Shown: piece after piece, positions 55,831 through 64,000 of the stretch
Position numbering within the stretch: the first letter of the stretch is position 1
Layout: every line of letters begins with the position of its first letter
Origin: Candidatus Sumerlaeia bacterium
GTDB lineage: Bacteria; Sumerlaeota; Sumerlaeia; JADFCW01
Reading direction: 5' to 3'
Assembly (NCBI GenBank): GCA_026415575.1
Contig: JAOAGV010000002.1
Location: 30,308 to 94,307 of the forward strand
DNA: 64,000 nucleotides
Program-made: the position numbers and the translations under genes
Notes under the pieces: model-generated
The model's input: only the letters and a program-made list of their open reading frames with translations
Told to the model about the DNA's origin: nothing
The model's database searches: none

Positions 55831-57795
55831 ATGAGTCGGGCAGAACCAAGGAAAAACCGGAAAATTTGCCTACGGCTGTTTGTATTTGGGTTATGGCTGG
55901 GAGCCTCTTTTGCGCTTGCCGACAGTCACATAAAGTTTTCCCTCATCAAGACTTGTCCCACGAAAAATTGGGTAAAATTCTCTTCGCCGACTTTGGTGGA
56001 CCTCGACGGGAATCCGGCCACACTGGAAATTGTGGTTGGCGACGAAGGTGGCGACATATACGGCTTCGACTGCTATGGCAACAAGATGTGGGAGTTCAAC
56101 ATCCGGCAGTTTCCCGGATTTGTAGGCGTTTTGACGCCGTGCCAGTGTTCGCCGGCAGTGGCTGATGCCGACGGCGACGGGGCCAAGGAAGTGGCCGTCG
56201 CTCTTTCGGCGCGCGACGAATTCGACGCCTCGAAGCCCGGTGCCATCTTCATGTTCCGCCTCGATTCCACCGGCAAGAATCCCACCACGTCCGGCGGCTG
56301 GGCCCGGTTCACAGTTGACCGTGGCGGTCCGGCCAATGTCCCCGACGGCATTACCGACGGCGCGATTGCATCGCCCACCTTTGTGGATTTGGACAACGAC
56401 GGCACGCTGGAGATTCTGGCCACGTCGTGGGATGAATTGTGTTACGCCTTTCGTGTGAACGGAACCCTGTTTTGGTCTCTAAACTACGACCCGACGGATG
56501 ATCAGGAATGGGGCTTCAAATCGGGTGACACCATCTGGACTACGCCATGTGTGGCGGATATTGACAACGACGGCGCCAACGAAGTGGTGTTTGCCAGCGA
56601 CGCCCATTACTTTCCGTCGGGCCATCAAATTCCCTACCAAACCCAGAACGGCGGCATTCTTGTTGTGCTCCACGGGCCCACAGGGCTTCTGGAATATGGC
56701 CCGCCCGGCTGCGGCAAGTTCTTTACTGCTTCCTATGCCCCCGAAGGCTGGGACTGGTATTATACGCCCAGCGGCGAAAACCACATTCCCACCGTCAACT
56801 GCTCCGAAGTCATGCAATCGTCGGTGGTCATGGGCGACGTAGACTTCGACATGATGTATGAAATTGTCCACGGCACGGGGCAACCCCACTACTCGCCGGC
56901 CGACAACAAACACAATCGCGTCTATTGCTGGAACGGCGAAAGCGCAACGCTGCGTTGGGAAGTGGACACGGGCGCCGAGGTCTTTGCTTCGCCCGCACTG
57001 GCCAATCTCGACGGCGATCCCGATCTCGAAGTGGTGGTGCGGAATTTTACCGACAAACTGCATGTCATCAAGGGATCAACCGGAATCAACCTACCCGGAT
57101 TTCCCGCGACCATTAGGCCGGGCAACCCGCGCTCCGTCGGCGCAGTCATCGGCGATGTCGAGGGCGACGGACAGATGGAAATCTGCGTGATTTCCTACGG
57201 CAAGTTGTTTGTCTTCGGCGCTGACGGCCATGAAGAAGACGGCTTCGACGACATGCCCAATTGCATGTTCACCACGCCGGCCATCGGCGACATAGACGGC
57301 TGCGGAAGGTGCGAATTGGTTCTCGGAACTTCCAACGGGATCAACATTTATCGCGCCAATTTCGGCAGTGTCGGCGTAATTCCGTGGGGACAATATCGGC
57401 GCGATGCCCGGAAGTCGGGCTTGGTTCCACTCTATGACTCGCAGGCCGTGTCGGTCAGTCTTTTGGACACGCCGCAGGGCGGCGGCACAGTAAATGCGCG
57501 AATCCGGTTCAACAATATGGGAACGGTGATCTGGACGCCGGCTACCGTGCAGATCGTTAATCAATCCGCCGGATGGGGACCGGATATCATCAATTTGAAA
57601 CCAACCGACTATGTGATGAATGGGCAGCAGTTGGACTTGGAGTGCACGCTGGAGGTGCCGCGCAAACTCGGTTCCGCACCGCTGTGCTTCCGCCTTCGTT
57701 TTCTTCCCGGCGTGCCGTTCGGCGAGGCACTGGTCAGGGATGTTACCATTACACAGTTGATGTCCAATGCTGCACGCTGGACGCTTTATCGCTGA
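55831..57795 (+). CDS. FG-GAP/VCBS-repeat exported protein
   Basis: Signal peptide; SSPTLVDLDGN, SPAVADADGDGAKEV, SPTFVDLDNDGTLEI, TPCVADIDNDGANEV, SPALANLDGDPDLEV beta-propeller repeats. Start 55798 also possible. Confidence 0.88.
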   Translation: MSRAEPRKNRKICLRLFVFGLWLGASFALADSHIKFSLIKTCPTKNWVKFSSPTLVDLDGNPATLEIVVGDEGGDIYGFDCYGNKMWEFNIRQFPGFVGVLTPCQCSPAVADADGDGAKEVAVALSARDEFDASKPGAIFMFRLDSTGKNPTTSGGWARFTVDRGGPANVPDGITDGAIASPTFVDLDNDGTLEILATSWDELCYAFRVNGTLFWSLNYDPTDDQEWGFKSGDTIWTTPCVADIDNDGANEVVFASDAHYFPSGHQIPYQTQNGGILVVLHGPTGLLEYGPPGCGKFFTASYAPEGWDWYYTPSGENHIPTVNCSEVMQSSVVMGDVDFDMMYEIVHGTGQPHYSPADNKHNRVYCWNGESATLRWEVDTGAEVFASPALANLDGDPDLEVVVRNFTDKLHVIKGSTGINLPGFPATIRPGNPRSVGAVIGDVEGDGQMEICVISYGKLFVFGADGHEEDGFDDMPNCMFTTPAIGDIDGCGRCELVLGTSNGINIYRANFGSVGVIPWGQYRRDARKSGLVPLYDSQAVSVSLLDTPQGGGTVNARIRFNNMGTVIWTPATVQIVNQSAGWGPDIINLKPTDYVMNGQQLDLECTLEVPRKLGSAPLCFRLRFLPGVPFGEALVRDVTITQLMSNAARWTLYR

Positions 57796-57878
57796 GCAAG
57801 GTTTATCAGGGGAGTGCCGTGCGCGAAAGGAATTCCACGGGATCGTAAAAGGACCAAATACAAAAGGCGGTAAGGTTT

Positions 57879-58868
57879 TTATTCGGCGCGTTCGGCTTTC
57901 TCGCGGGCCAAGCTGGCCGCTCCCAGCAACACGGCGTCATCGCGCAGAAGCGCCGGGACAATTCGTACGCCTTGAAAAGTCACCTCGAAGGTGCGCTTTC
58001 GAGCCGCTTTCGCCACCAAGTGGACGTACTCAGAACCAAAAGCCTCGACCACCCCTCCGCCCAACACGACCATCTCCGGATTTAGCAAATTGAGGATCGA
58101 AGCCACACCGACGCCGCAGTAGCGTGCAGCGCGCTTGACGACTTTGACGGTCAGTTTGTCGCCGCGGAAGAACGCATCAGCAATAACACTGCTGCCGACT
58201 TGGCGCATGTTCTTGTCGGCGACTGTTTTCGTTAAAACCGTTTTGCTGCCCTTGCGGATTGCGGCGGCCAGCTCGCGCAGAATGGCCGTGCGGCTGGCCA
58301 TGGCCTCGAAGCAGCCTTTGTTGCCGCAGCCGCAGCGCGGGCCGTTGACGTCTATGATCATGTGGCCAATCTCGCCGGCCGCCTTGCTGAATCCGTGATA
58401 CAGGGTGCCGTTGAAAATCAGCCCGCCGCCGATGCCGGTGCCCACAAAAATCCCAACGAGGTCCTTCACCCCGACGCCCGCTCCGAAGCGATGCTCGCCG
58501 ACGGTCCCTGCGTTGACATCGTTTTCAACCAGAACCGGAAGCCCCAGTTGCTTTTCGAGCAGCTTTTTGACCGGTACATTTTTCCAACCCAAATTCGGCG
58601 CGATTTTCACGACGCCGGTTTCGGGATCCACAGGTCCCGGCACGCCAACTCCGACAGCCCGAATGCGCGGGCGCGGAATTTTGGATTCGCTGATGGCCAA
58701 GTCCACGCTGGTGGCCAGCGTCGAAAGGACATTGCGATAGCCGGCCTCCGCGGCCGTTTTCGCCTTGACGCGGCCGAGGATTTCTCCCGTTTCGGCCACA
58801 ACGCCGGCGAGAATTTTTGTGCCGCCAAGGTCCACACCCACCACGTAGTCTTTGGATTTGCCTGCCAT
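57879..58868 (-). CDS. ROK family sugar kinase
   Basis: VGVDLGGTKILAGVV; GTGIGGGLIFNGTLYHGFSKAAGEIGHMIID; CGCGNKGCFEAMAS. Confidence 0.95.
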   Translation of the reverse strand: MAGKSKDYVVGVDLGGTKILAGVVAETGEILGRVKAKTAAEAGYRNVLSTLATSVDLAISESKIPRPRIRAVGVGVPGPVDPETGVVKIAPNLGWKNVPVKKLLEKQLGLPVLVENDVNAGTVGEHRFGAGVGVKDLVGIFVGTGIGGGLIFNGTLYHGFSKAAGEIGHMIIDVNGPRCGCGNKGCFEAMASRTAILRELAAAIRKGSKTVLTKTVADKNMRQVGSSVIADAFFRGDKLTVKVVKRAARYCGVGVASILNLLNPEMVVLGGGVVEAFGSEYVHLVAKAARKRTFEVTFQGVRIVPALLRDDAVLLGAASLAREKAERAE

Positions 58869-58961
58869 AAGAGTGGCTCCCGGGGAAAGGATGAAATGAG
58901 ACGGACTGGTCAGACCCGACCGATGGGATTTAGTAATCGCTACCGATTGGACCTGTCGGAA

Positions 58962-59029
58962 AATGCATGTAGTTCCTACTTTGGCGGGCGATTGCAAACC
59001 CCCCGCTGAACGGGAACTCCATACATCCC
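58962..59029. repeat. Palindromic repeat family III, copy 2
   Basis: AATGCATGTAGTTCCTAC...CCCCCCGCTGAACGGGAACTCCATACATCCC. Confidence 0.65.
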
Positions 59030-59062
59030 AAGCCACATTTCACGAGGCTACCCGTCAGGCGC

Positions 59063-59476
59063 CTACAATTTCAGTGCAACCTCGTTCAGCTGCGACAGCA
59101 ATTCGTCAATTTGCTTCAGGTCTTTGCGGCGGCCCTTGTCCGGTTTTACGCGCAATCCCTCGATGCTGCGGAGCATGAAGTCGAGCCGCTCGAGCCGATC
59201 GGACGAATTGCGGCTGGATTCGACAGCTTCGCGCACTTGCACGATTTTGCTTTCCAACAATTCCACATAGTGCGTGGCGATATGGCGAACGGTCGTACGA
59301 AGATGGTTCAGTTCGGTTACCAGCCGGGCTTCCACTTCCGCTTCGCGCATTTGGCGGCGGCTTTTGCGTTCGCCGGAAGATTTTTTTCCCGTCCGGCGGG
59401 CCGGCTTGGCCCCGCCATCAGGTTTGGGCGGCGTCTCCTCGACGGCCTTGTTTTCGGCGGGCGACTCGGTATTCAC
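59063..59476 (-). CDS. Hypothetical coiled-coil protein, coupled to kinase genes
   Basis: Basic, Pro/Lys-rich N-terminus then helical region; start overlaps the stop of the upstream kinase gene. Confidence 0.65.
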   Translation of the reverse strand: MNTESPAENKAVEETPPKPDGGAKPARRTGKKSSGERKSRRQMREAEVEARLVTELNHLRTTVRHIATHYVELLESKIVQVREAVESSRNSSDRLERLDFMLRSIEGLRVKPDKGRRKDLKQIDELLSQLNEVALKL

Positions 59477-60156
59477 AGCACTGCCTCGATGTGTTTTTGC
59501 AGATCGGCGGCGATGGTTCGAATTGGCCGGTTGCCGTCTATGACGATGAATCCGTATTGTTTCTGCATCCGGCGGAATTCCTGCTCGATCATTTTCTGGT
59601 ATTTCATAAAACTTTCAAACATGTCGGCCGACAGACCGATGTCCATGCCAGATTCCCAGTAGTCGAGGCAGTCCTTTTTTTGAAAGTTGCGCTCGACCAG
59701 TTGTTGCGGCGTGGTTTTCAGATAAAAAACCACGTCGGGAACGACGGCAATGCCGTAGAGGGATTCGAGCCAGCGGCGGTCGCACCCGCGCACAATGGCG
59801 CGGGCCATCAAGGTGTAGATGTAGCGGTCGGCCAGAACGACAAAGCCGGCACGCAAGGCGGGGATGATAATATTGTCAAGCTGGTCGGCGAAGTCCGTGG
59901 CATAGAACAGACTCATGGTAATGCGGCCGAGCGTGTTGCCCTGCTTGGCCTTTTCGAGTTCGGCCGAAACGAGCGTCGAGCGGCGCAGCCCCACCTGCAC
60001 GGTGGCGTGGCCGTTGCGTTCGAGCCATTCGTTGATCAGCGCGATCTGCGTCGAGCGGCCCGAGCCGTCGGCGCCTTCAATGACAATCAACTTGCCCCCA
60101 AGGGATTCGGGTTGGGCCCCCGGCGGAGGCGTCCCATAAAACTGGCGTTGACTCAC
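59473..60156 (-). CDS. Thymidylate kinase-like protein with variant Walker A (GADGSGRSTQ)
   Basis: KLIVIEGADGSGRSTQIALINEWL; FVVLADRYIYTLMARAIVRGCDRRWLESLY; overlaps both neighbours. Confidence 0.88.
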   Translation of the reverse strand: MSQRQFYGTPPPGAQPESLGGKLIVIEGADGSGRSTQIALINEWLERNGHATVQVGLRRSTLVSAELEKAKQGNTLGRITMSLFYATDFADQLDNIIIPALRAGFVVLADRYIYTLMARAIVRGCDRRWLESLYGIAVVPDVVFYLKTTPQQLVERNFQKKDCLDYWESGMDIGLSADMFESFMKYQKMIEQEFRRMQKQYGFIVIDGNRPIRTIAADLQKHIEAVL

Positions 60157-60815
60157 CGCATTATCCTCCAGCGATACTGCGCCAGATCAATCCGCTCCGC
60201 GATGATCTTGCGTACCTGTTCCTGCTGTTTCTCGATGGTTTGCGTGGCGTCAATGACGACAGGCTGGAACTCTTCGATAATCTTTTTGTATTCGTTGTAA
60301 ATACGTCCCTGAAAAACGCGAAAACTCTCGACGGGATCGGACGCGAGATTGAGGTCCATGCCGGCCTCGTGGTATTTCAGTTTGGGGCGGCCGGCAAGGA
60401 TGCGGCCCAGAGCCACTTCAAGCGGAAGGTCAAAGAAAAACGTGATGTCGGCAGGGGCGGCAAACGAATAGAGATTGCGCACCCACTGCGGGTCGCAGCC
60501 GCGAACCGAGTCGCGCGCATAGGCCGTATAGACATACCGGTCGGCCAGCACAATGTAGCCGGCGCGCAGAAGCGGCAGCACTTGCCGCTCGTAGCGGTCG
60601 GCAAAATCCGTGCAGTGTATCAACGAAAACGTGGTCGGCGTCAGAAGCTGGCGCTTTTTGCCCTTTCGCGTGGCGCTCTTGACCACCACCGACGAGTTCC
60701 ATTCGGTAAAAAACACCTTGTAGCCTTCCAGTTCCAGCCATCGCTTGACCAGATAGATCTGGGTGGATTTGCCCGATCCATCGAGTCCTTCGACGGCAAT
60801 CAGTGCGCCTTTCAT
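60153..60815 (-). CDS. Thymidylate kinase-like protein
   Basis: MKGALIAVEGLDGSGKSTQIYLVKRWLELEG; YIVLADRYVYTAYARDSVRGCDPQWVRNLY. Confidence 0.9.
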   Translation of the reverse strand: MKGALIAVEGLDGSGKSTQIYLVKRWLELEGYKVFFTEWNSSVVVKSATRKGKKRQLLTPTTFSLIHCTDFADRYERQVLPLLRAGYIVLADRYVYTAYARDSVRGCDPQWVRNLYSFAAPADITFFFDLPLEVALGRILAGRPKLKYHEAGMDLNLASDPVESFRVFQGRIYNEYKKIIEEFQPVVIDATQTIEKQQEQVRKIIAERIDLAQYRWRIMR

Positions 60816-61155
60816 GACAGGCCTCATTGGAATAGGTATGCGGTGTTGCGCCGCACGGGCGATGCAAACTTCAACGGATTCAGCCAACGCGCGCTTATCA
60901 TGTGCCTTTTCCCACGGACAACGTCAAGAAAATATTTGCTCTCTGCCCGACCACGCAGTTGCGAACTATTGTCCCTTCAATGCAGCAGAGGCGTCCCGCC
61001 ATCCCGATTGGCACATCCATGCCCGATCCTCCTGCATTGTCATTGGCGGGACCCTCATCCCACGCTTTTTTTGCAACTGCCTCCCAACCGCGGGTTGTCG
61101 CAACAGTGTCAAGAATGCACGGGCCGGGGTTTGCGTGTCCGCTGTGGATGGGCTC

Positions 61156-63252
61156 TCAGAGCAACCGTTCGTACATCATGTAAAACGTGAACGAGAGAGC
61201 CAGCTTCAAATCGCGCAGGAAGTTGTAACAAACGAGGAATGGATTGATTCGCCAGTAGGCTCTGCGTTTCAGGTAGAATCGGGTCTGCTGCCAGAACCGG
61301 TCGAGATGGCGTCGCGTGGAAACGCCGCGCACCGACAGCACATGCAGCTTTTCCAGAAGCCGCGTCCACCATGCATGGCCGGTTTGTTTGACACGCCGGC
61401 CCGCTTCGGGCAGCGAAACGGCCGGCAAACTGTTCTTCAAGGATTCGATGTTGTGTTCCACGGCCGACCGGACATATCCGGCGGATAAATTAATCCGCTC
61501 GTGGGCGTGATGCAGCTGCTGCCGCAGCACGGTCAGATACTCTCGAAAATGTCTGCGCCACGCAGGACTGACCTTGACTTTCTCGGAAGCAATCCGCGTT
61601 TGCAACCACAGCTCCTGCAACTCCAGAAACAGCCGCAGCCAGTCGCGCAACAAGTTCCGCACTTCCCGTGCGCGCTTGCGCAGATGCGCCCAGCGCGTGT
61701 CAATCGGATAGCCGGGCCGCCGCTCCGTCCGGTCTTTCAGCCGGAAAAAGCCCGTCAGCATCGGATGCGTGCCGTCCACCATGGCCGCCCGATACCACAG
61801 GAGCGCCTTGAACATCCCCCAGTAATTGTTGATGTTGGCGCGGAGCAGGATATTCTTCATGTTTTCGAAGGAGTAGAACCGCTTCCACGCATCGTCATAA
61901 GCGCGCTGCCATTCCTCGCGCGTCATGAGCGGATGATCCCACACGGCGTGAAACGAGTCGAATTTGTTGTAGTCCGGGTCCATGGGAACCCCCGCCGCCA
62001 CGGCGTCCACATGGTCTTGGGAGCCGGGCAGGGGCGTGCGCATAAAGAACGAAACCTCGTCGAACTTCAGATCGCGCGCCAGACAGTCCACATCGGCCAT
62101 GATCGAATCGTACGTGTCATAAGGAAAGCCGATGATATAGGCAGCGTGCACGTGGACCCCGTGCTGGTGCCATGCCTCGACCATCGCGGCGTAGTCCTCG
62201 ACGGCGTTCTGCGATTTCCCCACCGCTTCGAGGTTTTTGGGATTGAGACTTTCGACCCCGACAAAAATCTGCGTGCACCCCGCGGCGGCCGCCTTCTCCA
62301 CAAACCGCGGCAGCCGATACGCCTTTACGTCCACCTGCATCATGAAAAGGATGACGATGCCTTCCTCGCGGCGCATGCGGATTAAGCCGTCAAAAATCTG
62401 CTCCCAGTAAATGTTGCGCGCCAGATTGTCGTCGGCAAATACATAATATCGAATTCCCTTGCCACCCTTGTAATTCTCGCGGATTCGCTGCAAAATCAAC
62501 TCCGGCGAGCGGAACCGCATTTTCCGCCCCTGCACGTTGATTACCGTGCAGAACGTGCAGCCGAACGGACAGCCCCGACCGGTGTCTATCGTCCCGAATT
62601 GCTTGAACACAAACCGGTTCATGTAACCGGGGGGAATGGTCGGAACGGGAGCATGGGTCAGGGGCGGCCGGTCCACGATGTCATAGAGCGGCTGCACACG
62701 ACCTTCGACAACATCTTCGAGAATGTCGGCCCAGCAGTCCTCGACCTCGCCTTTGACCAACGTCACGCCGGCATCGAGCATCTCCTGCAATTCCGGCGGC
62801 GTGGTCTTGCTCATGGCCAGTGCACCGCTGACGTGAAATCCGCCGATCATCGTCACGCAGCCGGCGGCAACAAACCGGCGCGCAAGGTCGGCCGCACGCG
62901 GAAATTGATTGGTCTGCACGCCGACCAGCCCGACCAGAACGCGTGCATCCGACCGCAGGAGTTGGCGGGCGATTTTCTCCGGCACCACCTTGTGCACGGA
63001 TTCGTCGTAGATATGAATGCCGATTTCGACGCGGCCGGCAAACCGCTCGCTTCGGGCCGCATCCTCGGTCAGGCCATACAGGCAGGCCACAGTATTGCTG
63101 GGCAGCACCCCGCGAAAATGACGGATGACATAGCCGTCATCGTCATACTTTCCGGGGCGAATCAATACAACTTCCAGCCGCTTGCACGGGCGGCCGGCAT
63201 TCGGTGTCGCGTTGGGCATGGAGAAAGTTGCTTTCGTTTGAAAGTTCGTCAT
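61156..63252 (-). CDS. Radical SAM protein, B12-binding-like N-terminus, long helical C-terminus
   Basis: GRGCPFGCTFCTVINVQGRKMRFRSPELI; VDVKAYRLPRFVEKAAAAGCTQIFVGVESLN; HAAYIIGFPYDTYDSI. Confidence 0.92.
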   Translation of the reverse strand: MTNFQTKATFSMPNATPNAGRPCKRLEVVLIRPGKYDDDGYVIRHFRGVLPSNTVACLYGLTEDAARSERFAGRVEIGIHIYDESVHKVVPEKIARQLLRSDARVLVGLVGVQTNQFPRAADLARRFVAAGCVTMIGGFHVSGALAMSKTTPPELQEMLDAGVTLVKGEVEDCWADILEDVVEGRVQPLYDIVDRPPLTHAPVPTIPPGYMNRFVFKQFGTIDTGRGCPFGCTFCTVINVQGRKMRFRSPELILQRIRENYKGGKGIRYYVFADDNLARNIYWEQIFDGLIRMRREEGIVILFMMQVDVKAYRLPRFVEKAAAAGCTQIFVGVESLNPKNLEAVGKSQNAVEDYAAMVEAWHQHGVHVHAAYIIGFPYDTYDSIMADVDCLARDLKFDEVSFFMRTPLPGSQDHVDAVAAGVPMDPDYNKFDSFHAVWDHPLMTREEWQRAYDDAWKRFYSFENMKNILLRANINNYWGMFKALLWYRAAMVDGTHPMLTGFFRLKDRTERRPGYPIDTRWAHLRKRAREVRNLLRDWLRLFLELQELWLQTRIASEKVKVSPAWRRHFREYLTVLRQQLHHAHERINLSAGYVRSAVEHNIESLKNSLPAVSLPEAGRRVKQTGHAWWTRLLEKLHVLSVRGVSTRRHLDRFWQQTRFYLKRRAYWRINPFLVCYNFLRDLKLALSFTFYMMYERLL

Positions 63253-63325
63253 TAACAGGTTGGATTGAAATCAAATGCCGAAAAGCAAGTCAAGCCCAAA
63301 TCAGCGTCCCCTTTGAACTGGACTC

Positions 63326-63464
63326 TTGGACTGCGGCAGCCATGCTGCCGCTTTGCTCTCCGACGGCCCTAAACCAGCCGAACGGGACCCTTTCCGGGAA
63401 GACGAACGTTACTTTTCACAACGGACGCTTAAAAAAGCGGCAGCATGGCTGCCGCAATCCAAAG
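63326..63464. mobile_element. REPIN/MITE-like element, family I
   Basis: TTGGACTGCGGCAGCCATGCTGCCGCTTTGCTCTCCGACGGCCCTAAACCAGCCGAACGGGACCC...AAAAAGCGGCAGCATGGCTGCCGCAATCCAAAG. Confidence 0.85.
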
Positions 63465-63562
63465 ATGCCGTGGCCCTTGGCCGCGGCCAAAAAGGTCAGA
63501 GGCAAGAGGTTGGAAGTCAGAAAAGCTCTTCGCATATTGGCTGCATGTTTAGACCGTAGAGC

Positions 63563-64000
63563 CTACGGCTTTGCCGGCTCCGATGCAAAGGTCACTGTGG
63601 GCGCCCCGAGCGAGGGCAGGGAATCGAGCAGGGTTCCGCGCGCGCGTTCGAGATCAATGATCGCCTTGTTGTAAGCAACGATTGAAGCGATATGGGCGCT
63701 TTGGGCGGCGGCAAGACGGTCTTGATAGTCCAACAAGTCTTGGCTGGTGGCCATGCCGACCTCGTAGCGTTTCAATTCGCCGCGCAGTTTTTCGCGTTCG
63801 GCGCGAATGCGGGTCTCGCTGACGGCGATGCTTTCGCGGGCGGATTGCAAATCGCGGATTGCTTTGCGGACCTCGAACTCGGCGAAGTCGCGCGTCTTTT
63901 CGATCAGCAGTTCGCTGCCCTCGACCAGTTTGTCGGCCTGCCGGGCGCGCGCCCGCGCCTTGGTATTGGGAATGGGAAAGTTAAAATCCACGCCTACCGC
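63563..64000 (-). CDS. TolC-family outer membrane efflux protein, N-terminus cut by window edge
   Basis: VDFNFPIPNTKARARARQADKLVEGSELLIEKTRDFAEFEVRKAIRDLQSARESIAVSETRI...LKRYEVGMATSQDLLDYQDRLAAAQSAHIASIVAYNKAIIDLERARGTLL. Confidence 0.9.
   Translation of the reverse strand, partial: AVGVDFNFPIPNTKARARARQADKLVEGSELLIEKTRDFAEFEVRKAIRDLQSARESIAVSETRIRAEREKLRGELKRYEVGMATSQDLLDYQDRLAAAQSAHIASIVAYNKAIIDLERARGTLLDSLPSLGAPTVTFASEPAKP

Overview
This 64 kb window looks like chromosome from an uncultured, high-GC, Gram-negative-type bacterium. The lpxC-fabZ-lpxA-lpxI lipid A block, TolC/HlyD proteins, ExbB/ExbD and many exported Tat or signal-peptide enzymes (sulfatase, Gfo/Idh, ThuA, sugar isomerase, FG-GAP) support this. 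A Sumerlaeota/PVC-like lineage is only a guess. I support about 50 protein genes and one RNase P RNA (rnpB, minus strand, 30070-30485). Recognisable modules are: a PspF/PspA/PspB-like/PspC envelope-stress locus with a sigma-54 promoter; a TPR-ExbB-ExbD-TonB-like alpha/alpha-toroid operon; an arsenic cluster (arsR, thioredoxins, ArsP-like permease, CcdA, arsM, acr3); mfd; a DinG-type helicase with an N-terminal RadC/JAB-like domain; and two translationally coupled thymidylate-kinase paralogs. Most striking outside the genes are at least three families of short palindromic interspersed elements (REPIN/MITE-like), including one with a perfect 26-bp terminal inverted repeat, and an AT-rich, DnaA-box-containing intergenic region at about 23.3-23.6 kb. 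Best candidates for something undescribed are the ExbB/ExbD-linked TonB-like toroid protein, the JAB-DinG fusion, the Walker-A-variant thymidylate kinase pair, and the three hairpin element families. No CRISPR array, tRNA, rRNA operon or prophage was found. All assignments are from reading the sequence; no database search was run.
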